Origin: an uncultured Clostridia bacterium
Lineage (GTDB): Bacteria; Bacillota; Clostridia; Christensenellales; CALVMC01
Assembly (NCBI GenBank): GCA_944342015.1
Contig: CALVMC010000005.1
Span: forward strand, 1 to 64,000
Length of the DNA stretch: 64,000 bases
Reading direction: 5' to 3'
The notes under the pieces were generated by a model. It was given only the letters and a program-made list of their open reading frames with translations. It ran no database searches and was not told the DNA's origin. Within the stretch, counting starts at the first letter, position 1, and each line of letters begins with the position of its first letter. A program made the translations under genes and the position numbers. Positions 52,355 through 63,300 of the stretch are shown one piece after another.

Positions 52355-54985
52355 TTACTCTGTTTGCTGCGTTCCGTCGGTCTGAGTTTGACTGTCAACA
52401 ACATTGTTTTCGGTTGACTGGTTTTGTTGATTTTCTGCGGCTGTTTCCTCTTCGTTCTCTTCATCTATATGAGGGGTTACGCTGAAACTTACTACTTTTG
52501 CATTGTTTCTTATTCTCATCAGTCTTACGCCCTGGGTATCTCTGGATATCTTGCTTATTTCGGAAGCCTGAATCCTTATAACCGTTCCGCTGTCGGCAAT
52601 AATCATAACATCGTCTTCGGGATTTATTAGTTTCAAGTTTACAAGATCTCCTGTTTTTTCATTGAAGTTTCCTGCTTTGATTCCCTTACCTGCTCTCGAC
52701 TGCAAACGGTATTCATCGATATCGCTTCTTTTGCCGTATCCGTTTTCGGTAATGGTTAATACCTCTACTCCTTCACGGACGACGGTTGCGTCGACTATGC
52801 GTTCGCCTTTATCGAGCTTCATGCTTTTTACGCCCTGACTCGTTCTTCCTATGCTTCTTAAATTGCTTTCGGAAAATCTTATACATTTTCCGGACGATGA
52901 GGCAATAAGAATTTCATCGTTTCCCGAGGTCAGACTTGCGGAAATAAGTTCGTCGCCTTCGAGAAGACTTATCGCAATTTTACCGTTGGCTCTTATTCTG
53001 TCGAACTCTTCGATTTTGGTCTTTTTGATAAGTCCCTGTTTTGTTGCAAGAACCAGATATCCTTCTCTTTTTTCGCCTTCCTGCAATTCTTTAAGCGGAA
53101 GGGATGCGGTTATCTTCTCTCCGTCGGCAAGCTGTAACAGATTAATTATAGCCCTGCCTTTTGCGCTTCTTTGGGCTTCGGGTACTTCGAAGGCTTTTAT
53201 TCTGTAAACTTTACCGAAGTTGCTGAAAAACAGCATATCGTCGTGGGTGCATGTAATAAAGAGATTTTCGACGAAATCGTCTTCCTTTGTTTTATGAGCG
53301 CTTATACCGACTCCTCCTCTTTTTTGGGCTCTGTATTCGTCGACGGGAAGTCTTTTGATATAGCCGCCGTGAGTCATGGATATTACGACATCTTCTCTTT
53401 CGATAAGGTCGGCTATGTTGATTTCGCTGCTGTCGTAAGTAAGTTCGGATCTTCTCGGGGTTGCGTATTTCCTTTTGATTTCCGTCATTTCGTCGATAAT
53501 TATTTTATCGATGAGTTCTTCGGAAGCGAGAATCTGTCTGTACCAATCTATTGCTTTTTTGAGTTCGGCAAGTTCTTCGTTAAGTTTTTCGACTTCTAAT
53601 GCGGTAAGCCTTTGAAGTCTCATTTCGAGTATTGCGTTTGCCTGCTTGTCGGAAAGGGTAAAGGAAGCCATAAGTTTATCCTGTGCGTCTTGTTTATCGG
53701 ACGAACTTTTTATAATTTTTATAACTTCGTCTATATTGGCAAGGGCGATAACAAGCCCTTCAACGATATGTTCTCTTTCGAGAGCCCTTTCCAAATCGAA
53801 TTTAGTGCGTCTTACTATAACTTCCCTTTGATGTAAAATGTAATAATGAAGTATTTCTTTAAGTGAACAGATTTTAGGTCTTCCGTTAACCAAGGCAAGA
53901 AGTATCATACTGTTTGTTATCTGCATGTTGGTCTGTTTGTAAAGTTTGTTTAAAACCACTTCTGCGACAGCGTCTTTTTTTACTTCGATAACTATACGCA
54001 TACCTTTGCGGTCTGATTCTTCCTTAATATCGGAAATACCTTCGATTTTCTTGTCCTTTACCTGATCTGCGATATTTTCGATTAATTTTGCCTTGTTTAC
54101 CTGATAAGGAATTTCCGTAACTACGATTCTTGTGCGCTGGTTGTTGTTATAGGTTTCTATTTCCGCCTTAGCCCTTATAATAGCGCCGCCGTGTCCTGTT
54201 TTATAAGCCTGTCTTATTGCGGCTCTTCCCATAACGAGACCGCCGGTCGGATAGTCGGGACAAGGTATGTATTCCATAAGTTCTTCGTCGGTAAGTTCGG
54301 GATTTTTAATAAGGGCTACCGTTCCGTCTATAACTTCGCCTAAGTTGTGAGGAGGGATAGAAGTTGCCATACCTACTGCGATACCGTCGCTTCCGTTTAC
54401 GAGAAGGTTGGGAAATCTTGCGGGTAAAACTACGGGCTGCTCTAAGGTATCGTCGAAGTTAGGATAGAAATCAACGGTTTTTTTGTCTATATCTCTCAGC
54501 ATTTCCGAAGCGATTTTAGAAAGCCTTGCTTCGGTATACCTTTGAGCTGCGGCTGGGTCGCCGTCGACGGAACCGAAGTTCCCGTGTCCGTCAACAAGCG
54601 GACACCTTATCGAAAAGTCCTGCGCAAGCCTGACCAAGGCTCCATAAACCGCACTGTCTCCGTGCGGATGATATTTACCGAGAACATCGCCGACAATTCT
54701 TGCGCACTTTCTGTGCGGTTTGTCGGAATATAATCCGAGTTCGCTCATTGCGTAAAGTATTCTTCTGTGAACGGGTTTGAGTCCGTCTCGGACATCGGGA
54801 ATAGCACGGCTGACATTGACCGCCATAGCGTAGGCAATAAAAGACTTTTTCATTTCGTCTTCTACATTGACCTTAACTATTTTGCTCGCTTTAAGCTCGA
54901 TAACTCCGTTTTCTCCGTCGGGTTCTTCTATTATTTTTTCTTCTTCGCCATCGGGGGTATTATTCAAGTTTTCTTTTTCGTCCAT
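52355..54985 (-). CDS. gyrA: DNA gyrase subunit A
   Basis: 876 residues. Breakage-reunion domain with the catalytic Tyr in [26 protein letters not shown] and [12 protein letters not shown] near the active site; and a C-terminal beta-pinwheel with repeats of the [10 protein letters not shown] / SQGVKSMKL type, including the GyrA-box-like QRSAKGR. Together with GyrB it introduces negative supercoils. The C-terminal 35 residues are Glu/Gln/Asn-rich. GAGGT precedes the ATG. 11 bases after gyrB, same operon. Confidence 0.97.
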   Translation of the reverse strand: MDEKENLNNTPDGEEEKIIEEPDGENGVIELKASKIVKVNVEDEMKKSFIAYAMAVNVSRAIPDVRDGLKPVHRRILYAMSELGLYSDKPHRKCARIVGDVLGKYHPHGDSAVYGALVRLAQDFSIRCPLVDGHGNFGSVDGDPAAAQRYTEARLSKIASEMLRDIDKKTVDFYPNFDDTLEQPVVLPARFPNLLVNGSDGIAVGMATSIPPHNLGEVIDGTVALIKNPELTDEELMEYIPCPDYPTGGLVMGRAAIRQAYKTGHGGAIIRAKAEIETYNNNQRTRIVVTEIPYQVNKAKLIENIADQVKDKKIEGISDIKEESDRKGMRIVIEVKKDAVAEVVLNKLYKQTNMQITNSMILLALVNGRPKICSLKEILHYYILHQREVIVRRTKFDLERALEREHIVEGLVIALANIDEVIKIIKSSSDKQDAQDKLMASFTLSDKQANAILEMRLQRLTALEVEKLNEELAELKKAIDWYRQILASEELIDKIIIDEMTEIKRKYATPRRSELTYDSSEINIADLIEREDVVISMTHGGYIKRLPVDEYRAQKRGGVGISAHKTKEDDFVENLFITCTHDDMLFFSNFGKVYRIKAFEVPEAQRSAKGRAIINLLQLADGEKITASLPLKELQEGEKREGYLVLATKQGLIKKTKIEEFDRIRANGKIAISLLEGDELISASLTSGNDEILIASSSGKCIRFSESNLRSIGRTSQGVKSMKLDKGERIVDATVVREGVEVLTITENGYGKRSDIDEYRLQSRAGKGIKAGNFNEKTGDLVNLKLINPEDDVMIIADSGTVIRIQASEISKISRDTQGVRLMRIRNNAKVVSFSVTPHIDEENEEETAAENQQNQSTENNVVDSQTQTDGTQQTE

Positions 54986-54996
54986 TTTATTACCTC

Positions 54997-57006
<2,010 letters not shown>

Positions 57007-57076
57007 TTATTTCTTGCGTTATTTATAATGTTTTGTCGTTTTTGACTGAATTTTAAAAAAAGCTTTATATCGGCTT

Positions 57077-58159
57077 TTAAATGGGTTTTATATTGCTGCT
57101 GTTTTCTGTTTTTTCGGCAAGGAAAAGTTTGTGCGGAATATCTTTGAATTCTTCGAACTCGGTGCAGGAAATTATACACTGTATCTTGGAAGTTTCGTTC
57201 AGTAAAGCTCTTTTTCTTTCATCGTCGAGTTCGCTTAAAACATCGTCCAACAATACTACGGGACTTTCTCCCGTTTGGCTTTTGAGATATTCTATTTCGG
57301 CAAGCTTCAACGAAAGCGTTGCTCCTCTTTGCTGACCTTGCGATCCGTATTTTCTTAAATCGATACCGTTTATTTTTATTGAAATATCGTCTTTCTGAAT
57401 TCCTTCCGTGGTATATTTGAAGATTAAATCTTTTTGGATACTTTCGTTGAGTCTTTTTAAAATTTCTTCTTCCGGTTTTTCGCATAAATAGGGTGAGTCG
57501 AGTTCTATTTCGAGATTTTCGGTATCGGCGCTTAATGCGCTGTGTTTTTCTTTTGCGAATATTTTAACTGCGTCTATAAAATTTTTCCGTTCTTTTACGA
57601 TAAACGAACCTTCTTTTGCAAGTTGAACATCCCATATATACAAGGATTCTCCGCTGCACCCTTCTTTTAACTGTTTATTTCTCTGCGCTAATATTTTATT
57701 GTATTTTGTAAGAGAATAAAAATAATTTTTATTTTGCTGACAAAGACATATATCCATAAAACGGCGTCTTTCCTGAGGACTTCTTTTTATTACCGCTATT
57801 TCGTCAGGAGAAAAGTAAACGGCGTTGAAAAAGCCTATAAGCTCGCCTGTTCTTAAAAGAGGTATCCCGTCTACCAAAATTTTTTTTCCTTCTTGACTAT
57901 ACTTTATTTCGACGGTGTGTTCTATATTTCTTTTACTGGCGATAAGTTTTACCGAAAAGCCATCTTTGCCCCATTTGATAAGTTCTTTATCTCTGACCGC
58001 CCGTACCGATTTTCCTATTGCGCACATAAAAACTGCTTCGAGTATATTGGTTTTTCCCGAAGCGTTTTTACCGGAAATTATATTAAGACCTTTATCGAAC
58101 TTTAAAAAACAGTTTTCGTAACTTCTGAAATTTTTTAAAGTTATTTCCTTTATTTCCAT
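57077..58159 (-). CDS. recF: Recombination mediator RecF
   Basis: 360 residues. SMC-like ABC fold: LKNFRSYENC, Walker A SGKNASGKTNILEAVF (about 31-46), signature YGSQGQQRGATLSLKL and Walker B VVLLDDVLSELDDERK. RecF loads RecA at single-strand gaps. There is no Shine-Dalgarno; a promoter with TATAAT ends 6 bases before the ATG, so the mRNA is probably leaderless. It faces away from dnaA, unlike the usual dnaA-dnaN-recF-gyrB-gyrA order on one strand. Confidence 0.95.
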   Translation of the reverse strand: MEIKEITLKNFRSYENCFLKFDKGLNIISGKNASGKTNILEAVFMCAIGKSVRAVRDKELIKWGKDGFSVKLIASKRNIEHTVEIKYSQEGKKILVDGIPLLRTGELIGFFNAVYFSPDEIAVIKRSPQERRRFMDICLCQQNKNYFYSLTKYNKILAQRNKQLKEGCSGESLYIWDVQLAKEGSFIVKERKNFIDAVKIFAKEKHSALSADTENLEIELDSPYLCEKPEEEILKRLNESIQKDLIFKYTTEGIQKDDISIKINGIDLRKYGSQGQQRGATLSLKLAEIEYLKSQTGESPVVLLDDVLSELDDERKRALLNETSKIQCIISCTEFEEFKDIPHKLFLAEKTENSSNIKPI

Positions 58160-58165
58160 AATTTA

Positions 58166-58194
58166 ATTATACTATTATTACCTTTTTTCTTCAA
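58166..58194 (-). promoter_or_regulatory. Leaderless promoter of recF
   Basis: Minus strand: TTGAAG (58189-58194), 17-base spacer, TATAAT (58166-58171), then 6 bases to the ATG at 58159. Confidence 0.65.
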
Positions 58195-58287
58195 TCGATT
58201 ATAAAATATTGATTTAATTTTATATTTGGTTTAAAAAATCCGATATATTTAAAAATTTTTCTTTTTTTATAATTTCAATCGGTTTTG

Positions 58288-58316
58288 TTGTGCTTTTTCG
58301 GGCGCTATTGTATAAT
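58288..58316 (+). promoter_or_regulatory. Leaderless promoter of dnaA
   Basis: TTGTGC (58288-58293), 17-base spacer, TATAAT (58311-58316), then 7 bases to the ATG at 58324. No purine-rich ribosome site is present. Confidence 0.7.
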
Positions 58317-58323
58317 AGAAACT

Positions 58324-59664
58324 ATGATAGATATTAACAAAATATGGACGGAAATGAAAAAACAGCTTTCGTCAAAAATGAATTCAGTTTCTTTTGCAAT
58401 GTGGGTGGAAAAGTGTTCGCCTTATTGTATAAAAGATAACGTACTTATTCTTCTTTCTAAAAACGAACTTACCAAAACTCAGATCTCTACTTTGTATGCT
58501 GAGGATTTTTCCAATGCTTTAAAAAGCTGTAATTCCGTTTTAAGCGAAGTCTGCATTATTACGGAAGACGAAAAAGATGCTTTTGAAAACGACAGGCAAA
58601 CCGATTTAAATAAAGAGAACAGCTTTAAAGATAACGCTATTAAAAAATATAATTTCGACTCTTTTGTCGTCGCCCCTTGCAATACCTTTGCATTCAACGC
58701 AGCAAGAGCGGTTGCGGAAGCTCCGGGATCGAGTTTTAATCCTTTGTTTATATACGGCGGAGTTGGCCTTGGTAAAACTCACCTTCTTTTATCTATTTAT
58801 AACTATGTTAAGACTAATTTTCCGCAAATGAAGGTACTTTACGCAAATTCCGAAACCTTTGTCAACGACCTTATAGACAGTATAAGAAATTCCAAAGACG
58901 CATTACTTTCAAGAGCTTTCAGAGACAAGTACAGAAATTTAGATGTATTTATTCTCGACGACGTTCAGTTTCTTTCAAATAAAGATTCCACACAGGAAGC
59001 TCTTTTTCATACATTTAACGAACTTCATCAACAAGGAAAACAAATTATTTTCTCTTCGGACAGAGCCCCTAAGGATATAGTTTACCTTGAAGAAAGATTA
59101 TCCTCTCGTTTTTCCTGGGGATTGGTTGTGGACATTCAACCTCCCGATGTAGAAACAAGAATAGCTATTTTAAGAAAAAAGGCACTTTCTCAGAACTTTG
59201 TAGTTGACGATTCGGTACTTAAATTTATTGCCGAAAAATCAAACTCAAATGTAAGAGAACTTGAAAGTATTCTTCAAAGAGTAAAACTTTACTGTTCTTT
59301 GATTAATAAACCTGCCGACAGTTTGGAAATTGCAAAAGAAGCCCTTAAAGATTTTCTTTCAGATTCTCTTGAAAGGGTTACTATCGACAGTATTGTAAAT
59401 ACGGTATGTAATTATTTCGGCGTAAATAAAGCCGATGTTATAGGTAAGAAAAAAACAAAGGATTTAGTAGAACCGAGACAGATAGCAATGTTTCTTATTA
59501 CTGATATTTTAACCGTTCCTTTGGCGTCGATAGGAAATTATTTCAGCGGAAGAGACCATACAACCATAATGCACGCAAGAGATAAAGTTTTCACTGAAAT
59601 GAAAACTAACACAAAGTTAAAATTACAGATATCTGACCTTAAAGATATGATAATGAATAAATAA
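58324..59664 (+). CDS. dnaA: Chromosomal replication initiator DnaA
   Basis: 446 residues. Domain I (MIDINKIWTEMKKQL...SFAMWVE), linker domain II at about 75-110, AAA+ domain III with Walker A GGVGLGKTHLLLSIYN and Walker B VFILDDVQFLSN, and domain IV with the DnaA signature GRDHTTIMHARDKV. It binds DnaA boxes and opens the origin. The ATG at 58324 is chosen because domain I starts there; a longer in-frame frame upstream runs through the promoter. The likely oriC lies directly downstream, before dnaN. Confidence 0.97.
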   Translation: MIDINKIWTEMKKQLSSKMNSVSFAMWVEKCSPYCIKDNVLILLSKNELTKTQISTLYAEDFSNALKSCNSVLSEVCIITEDEKDAFENDRQTDLNKENSFKDNAIKKYNFDSFVVAPCNTFAFNAARAVAEAPGSSFNPLFIYGGVGLGKTHLLLSIYNYVKTNFPQMKVLYANSETFVNDLIDSIRNSKDALLSRAFRDKYRNLDVFILDDVQFLSNKDSTQEALFHTFNELHQQGKQIIFSSDRAPKDIVYLEERLSSRFSWGLVVDIQPPDVETRIAILRKKALSQNFVVDDSVLKFIAEKSNSNVRELESILQRVKLYCSLINKPADSLEIAKEALKDFLSDSLERVTIDSIVNTVCNYFGVNKADVIGKKKTKDLVEPRQIAMFLITDILTVPLASIGNYFSGRDHTTIMHARDKVFTEMKTNTKLKLQISDLKDMIMNK

Positions 59665-59984
59665 ATTATTCACTTATCCACATTATTGTGCACAAAATTT
59701 TATATTGTTGATTATGTGGATAATTTACATAAAATTTATACTTAATATGGTGGATAAAAATTACAATATATTGTGTTTAAAAAATATATAAAACTCTAAT
59801 TGTTGTGTTTTTATGAACTTGTCCACATATATACAGAGCTTATTATTATTGTTATTATAAAAACTATATAATTAATAAGATTAAATGAAGGGTTTGAAGA
59901 ATTTCTTTATTTAAATATATATTAAATAATAAATATATTTAATTATATTAATCTTAATAAGTAAAAATTTTAACGGAGGAAAAT
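59665..59984. other. oriC: Replication origin (oriC)
   Basis: Between dnaA and dnaN. DnaA boxes: perfect TTATCCACA at 59674-59682 (plus) and 59715-59723 (minus), and one-mismatch boxes at 59749-59757 (minus, TTATCCACC) and 59819-59827 (plus, TTGTCCACA). A palindrome TTGTGCACAA lies at 59687-59696. They are followed by a trio-like tract (59840-59858) and an almost pure A/T stretch to 59973, a good DNA-unwinding element. Confidence 0.88.
59840..59858 (+). other. DnaA-trio-like tract
   Basis: Read 3'-5' on the bottom strand this is a run of AAT/AAC triplets, 12 bases after the last DnaA box with the short GC-containing spacer CAGAGC between. This is the order box, GC-richer spacer, trios, unwinding element described for the Bacillus basal unwinding system. 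Confidence 0.6.
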
Positions 59985-61097
59985 ATGAATATTATTTGTT
60001 CGGGAGCAGAACTTAACGATGCAGTTCAGACTGTAATAAGAGCAATAAGCGGAAAGGTGGTAAGTCCTATACTTGAAGGAATAAAAATTGAAGCATTTTC
60101 CGACAAAATAACGCTTACTGCAACCGATAAGGAATTATCTATAATAAAAACAATTAAGGGAGATATAATAACGGGAGGAACCATAGTAGTTCCCGGAAGA
60201 ATGTTTTCCGAATACATTAAAAGTCTTTACACGGAAGATAAAATAGAGTTAAACAGAAGCGGCGACAGAGAATTAGAAATTAAATCCGGAACATCCGATG
60301 CTAAAATTAAAATACTTAACGCTGACGAATATCCGTATATAATGGAAGAAAATGAAAATCTTTGTGCATATCTATATCAAAAAGATTTAAAAACCCTTAT
60401 AACCAAAACAATATTCTGTTGTGCAACAAACGATAACAGGCCGATGTTAAAAGCTGTATTTTTAGAAATAAACAGAAATAAAATATCAACGGTAGCAACA
60501 GACGGATATCAACTTGCTTTTTGTGAAAAGGAATTGGAAAAGGAATACGACAGCAGAAAATTTCTTATTCCCGCAAGAAGTCTTAACGAAATAATAAAAA
60601 GTTTAAATGAAGAAGAAAAGTTAGTAAATATATATATGGGAAAAAAGGTAATGTTCGATATCGGACATACAAAAATAATAACTAACTTAATAAACAGCGA
60701 TTATATAAATTACAGAGAGATGTTGAAAAGCGAAAGCACAACAAAGGTTTATATTGAAAAGGAAAAATTACTTAACGCTTTGGAAAGAGCGTCTATAATT
60801 TCAAGAGATAACAGAGAAAATATAGTAAAAATAGATATAAAAGAAAACAATATGAAAGTCACTGCAAAATCGGAAATGGGTGACTTAAAAGAAAATATAA
60901 AAATTAAAATAGACGGAAAAGATATAGAAATATCCTTTAACTGTAAATTTTTACAGGACGGAATAAAAAATATTGACGGACAGATAATAGAAATGAATTT
61001 AAAAACTCCGTCATCGTCGTGTATAATAAAACCTGACGAAAAAGAAAATAACAAATACAATATGATATTTTTACTTTTACCTGTGTTTACAAGATAA
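59985..61097 (+). CDS. dnaN: DNA polymerase III beta sliding clamp
   Basis: 370 residues. Three clamp domains with AISGKVVSPILEGIKIEA near the start, LITKTIFCCATNDNRPMLKAV in domain II (close to the family pattern), TDGYQLAF, and the C-terminal MIFLLLPVFTR (close to the usual MPMR-like end). A processivity clamp for replication and repair. GGAGG lies 7 bases before the ATG. A perfect hairpin terminator follows. Confidence 0.96.
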   Translation: MNIICSGAELNDAVQTVIRAISGKVVSPILEGIKIEAFSDKITLTATDKELSIIKTIKGDIITGGTIVVPGRMFSEYIKSLYTEDKIELNRSGDRELEIKSGTSDAKIKILNADEYPYIMEENENLCAYLYQKDLKTLITKTIFCCATNDNRPMLKAVFLEINRNKISTVATDGYQLAFCEKELEKEYDSRKFLIPARSLNEIIKSLNEEEKLVNIYMGKKVMFDIGHTKIITNLINSDYINYREMLKSESTTKVYIEKEKLLNALERASIISRDNRENIVKIDIKENNMKVTAKSEMGDLKENIKIKIDGKDIEISFNCKFLQDGIKNIDGQIIEMNLKTPSSSCIIKPDEKENNKYNMIFLLLPVFTR

Positions 61098-61104
61098 AAA
61101 AAAC

Positions 61105-61132
61105 AAAAAAGCTCGAAAGAGCTTTTTTTTTA
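61105..61132 (+). terminator. Terminator of dnaN
   Basis: Stem AAAAAAGCTC (61105-61114), loop GAAA, GAGCTTTTTT (61119-61128) and more T's. It also separates dnaN from the convergent alpha-galactosidase-like gene. Confidence 0.92.
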
Positions 61133-61152
61133 TAATTTTAAAAAGATTAAAA

Positions 61153-63219
61153 TTAAGATTTTTTAATAAGATACCAAACAAAAGAATTTTTAGGAACAAA
61201 AACTTCGAGATTTACAAAACCTGCTTCGTCTGCAAAAACAGCTTCGTGTAAAAGATTGAAAAGTGAAAAATAATAATATTTTTTACCGGTATTGTATTCT
61301 TTTATATTTTTAATTTCTTCTATATGGTTATAAGTAAGAGAATTATTAGAGCCGAAACTGAATTGTTTTGTTGTTTCATACTTATTAAGTTTTATATTTT
61401 TAAAAGGAATGTAAGGCGGATCTTTTCTTTCTGTAAGACCGGTATAATAAAGAGGCACTTTTATTACTTTATTTATATTTTTATCGGTATTATTGAATAT
61501 TGAAATAATACCTCTGTTAAATCCTTTATTGTGAGCAGAAACCGAGTAATCGAGATTTTCTCCGTCGTAAAAATTAAGAGTTACACTGTTTGAATTGAGA
61601 AGTTCGTTAAGTTCTTTAAAAATTTTAACAACCGATAAAAGAAGTTCTTTACTTTCTTTGTTATAAAAAAGTCTTGTTCCGAAAACAAAGGGAGAAATAC
61701 CCAATAATACCGAACTTGTTAATGTTTTTAAAAATAAATCGAATTTATCTTCCAATGGTTCAAAAGTTGAATTTTTATTTTCAGAAATAAGATTATTTAA
61801 TATAACCGGTGTAAAAAGCATAGAAGAAAGTTTAAGATTTCTGTTTTTATAGCCGTAATTTCTTATATTTTTAATCTGATTTTTTATATCTTCGGAAAGA
61901 AGGTCGTTTCCAAGACCGGTAGAAGTTTTACTTACGCCGTTCAGATAGAAATCAACATCGCTGTAAATAGAGATATTTTTATTTTTAAGTTCTTTAAAGA
62001 AACTGTTATTTAAAACCTTCCACTGTGTATAAGTAACGTCTTCAAGGTCGGTATGGTTATAAAAATTACCTCCGATAAAGTTTTTAACATCGGAAATATA
62101 AATAACCTGAGCTCCGCAAAGTTCTATAAAAGAGTTAAGTTTTAAAATATAATTTTTTACAAAGGTAAAAAGAGTCCTTATATCTCTGCCGTTAACATAG
62201 GAATTTTCGATATTTGAAACGAAAGATTTTGTAGGCTTTTTATTTAATTTAGTATAGGTATTTCCCAAAGATGCGAAAAATCCGAGTTTTATATCATTCT
62301 TTTTAGCAAACGAATAAACTTCTTTATAAGTATTTAGTTGTTTATCGTTTAATTTCTGAAAATCGAAGTAATCTAAAAATCCGTGAATAACGGTATCGAA
62401 ACCGCCTTCTTTTGCGTGAATAACGGCATTTTTAATATTATCGGTATTATTATCGGGAATACATAAGACCAAAGGATTTTCCAAGGTCCAGGGAGCGATA
62501 GTACGGTAAACTTCTTTAATCTCATTGGTTTTTGCGTAAGTATATTCCGAACAGTGAAGAATTTCGAAGATAACAAAGCCTTCGAAGATACCGCCGCTTA
62601 AAACTTCGGAATAAGGTCCGTTATCGAAAGCAATGTTTAAAATATTATTATTGTAAAATTTACTGTTATCTTTGCTTAAAGAATTCATTCCGTTAAAGTT
62701 TGTTTCGAAATAAAACATATCTTTTTTTTCGGAAGAGATATCCAGAATTTCAGAAATAACCTTTGAAAGAATAAAGTTTTTAGTGTTATTATTAACGACA
62801 TACAGTTTTTTTGAAATTAAAGGAAGAGAGTCGTAGATTTCGTACCTTATAATAACATTGATATTTTGTAATGCGCCTGTAAGAGAAGGACTCGGAACAT
62901 AGGTAAGTTCCAAGGTTCTGCCTTTCGGGCTTTCCTGACTTTTATCGATTGAAACCAAAGGATAAATTTCGTCAATTATTTTATAAGAAGAAAATTTAAA
63001 ATCGCCGGGAATTGTATAATCGTTATTTGAAATTCCTATTATAGCTTCCTTTGAATTTCCGTTATTTATCTGATAATCGAGATAGAGATTTTTATAACTT
63101 ATTGTACCGGTATTAACATTGATAATTCTTTCTACTATACCGTTTGACAGAATAAAATTATCTTCGTTTTTTACAATGGAAGCGACACAGCCCGATTTAT
63201 CCAAAACAAAATATTTCAT
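61153..63219 (-). CDS. Diverged alpha-galactosidase-like glycosidase relative
   Basis: 688 residues. The N-terminal half resembles the beta-sandwich of large GH36-type alpha-galactosidase-like proteins (LSNGIVERIINVNTGTISYK; IRYEIYDSLPLISKKLYVVN). A TIM barrel follows (FDTVIHGFLDYFDFQKLN; KKNDIKLGFFASLGN; HTDLEDVTYTQWKVLN; IYSDVDFYLNGVSKTSTGLG), and a beta-rich C-terminus. In the relatives I recall, the last motif reads PDWYFLNGSNKTGMGYRE; the tail of that motif and the other catalytic Asp region (here IYISDVKNF) are diverged, so activity is doubtful. No signal peptide. AAGGGG lies before the ATG. It sits between dnaN and parB, an odd place for a sugar enzyme, and probably shares a transcript with parB. 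Confidence 0.6.
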   Translation of the reverse strand: MKYFVLDKSGCVASIVKNEDNFILSNGIVERIINVNTGTISYKNLYLDYQINNGNSKEAIIGISNNDYTIPGDFKFSSYKIIDEIYPLVSIDKSQESPKGRTLELTYVPSPSLTGALQNINVIIRYEIYDSLPLISKKLYVVNNNTKNFILSKVISEILDISSEKKDMFYFETNFNGMNSLSKDNSKFYNNNILNIAFDNGPYSEVLSGGIFEGFVIFEILHCSEYTYAKTNEIKEVYRTIAPWTLENPLVLCIPDNNTDNIKNAVIHAKEGGFDTVIHGFLDYFDFQKLNDKQLNTYKEVYSFAKKNDIKLGFFASLGNTYTKLNKKPTKSFVSNIENSYVNGRDIRTLFTFVKNYILKLNSFIELCGAQVIYISDVKNFIGGNFYNHTDLEDVTYTQWKVLNNSFFKELKNKNISIYSDVDFYLNGVSKTSTGLGNDLLSEDIKNQIKNIRNYGYKNRNLKLSSMLFTPVILNNLISENKNSTFEPLEDKFDLFLKTLTSSVLLGISPFVFGTRLFYNKESKELLLSVVKIFKELNELLNSNSVTLNFYDGENLDYSVSAHNKGFNRGIISIFNNTDKNINKVIKVPLYYTGLTERKDPPYIPFKNIKLNKYETTKQFSFGSNNSLTYNHIEEIKNIKEYNTGKKYYYFSLFNLLHEAVFADEAGFVNLEVFVPKNSFVWYLIKKS

Positions 63220-63300
63220 AAATACCCCTTATACTGTTAAGATACGAAACAAAAGAATTTTGTCTTTTTAAGATTAAAAAAATCAAAATCGATTATTATT

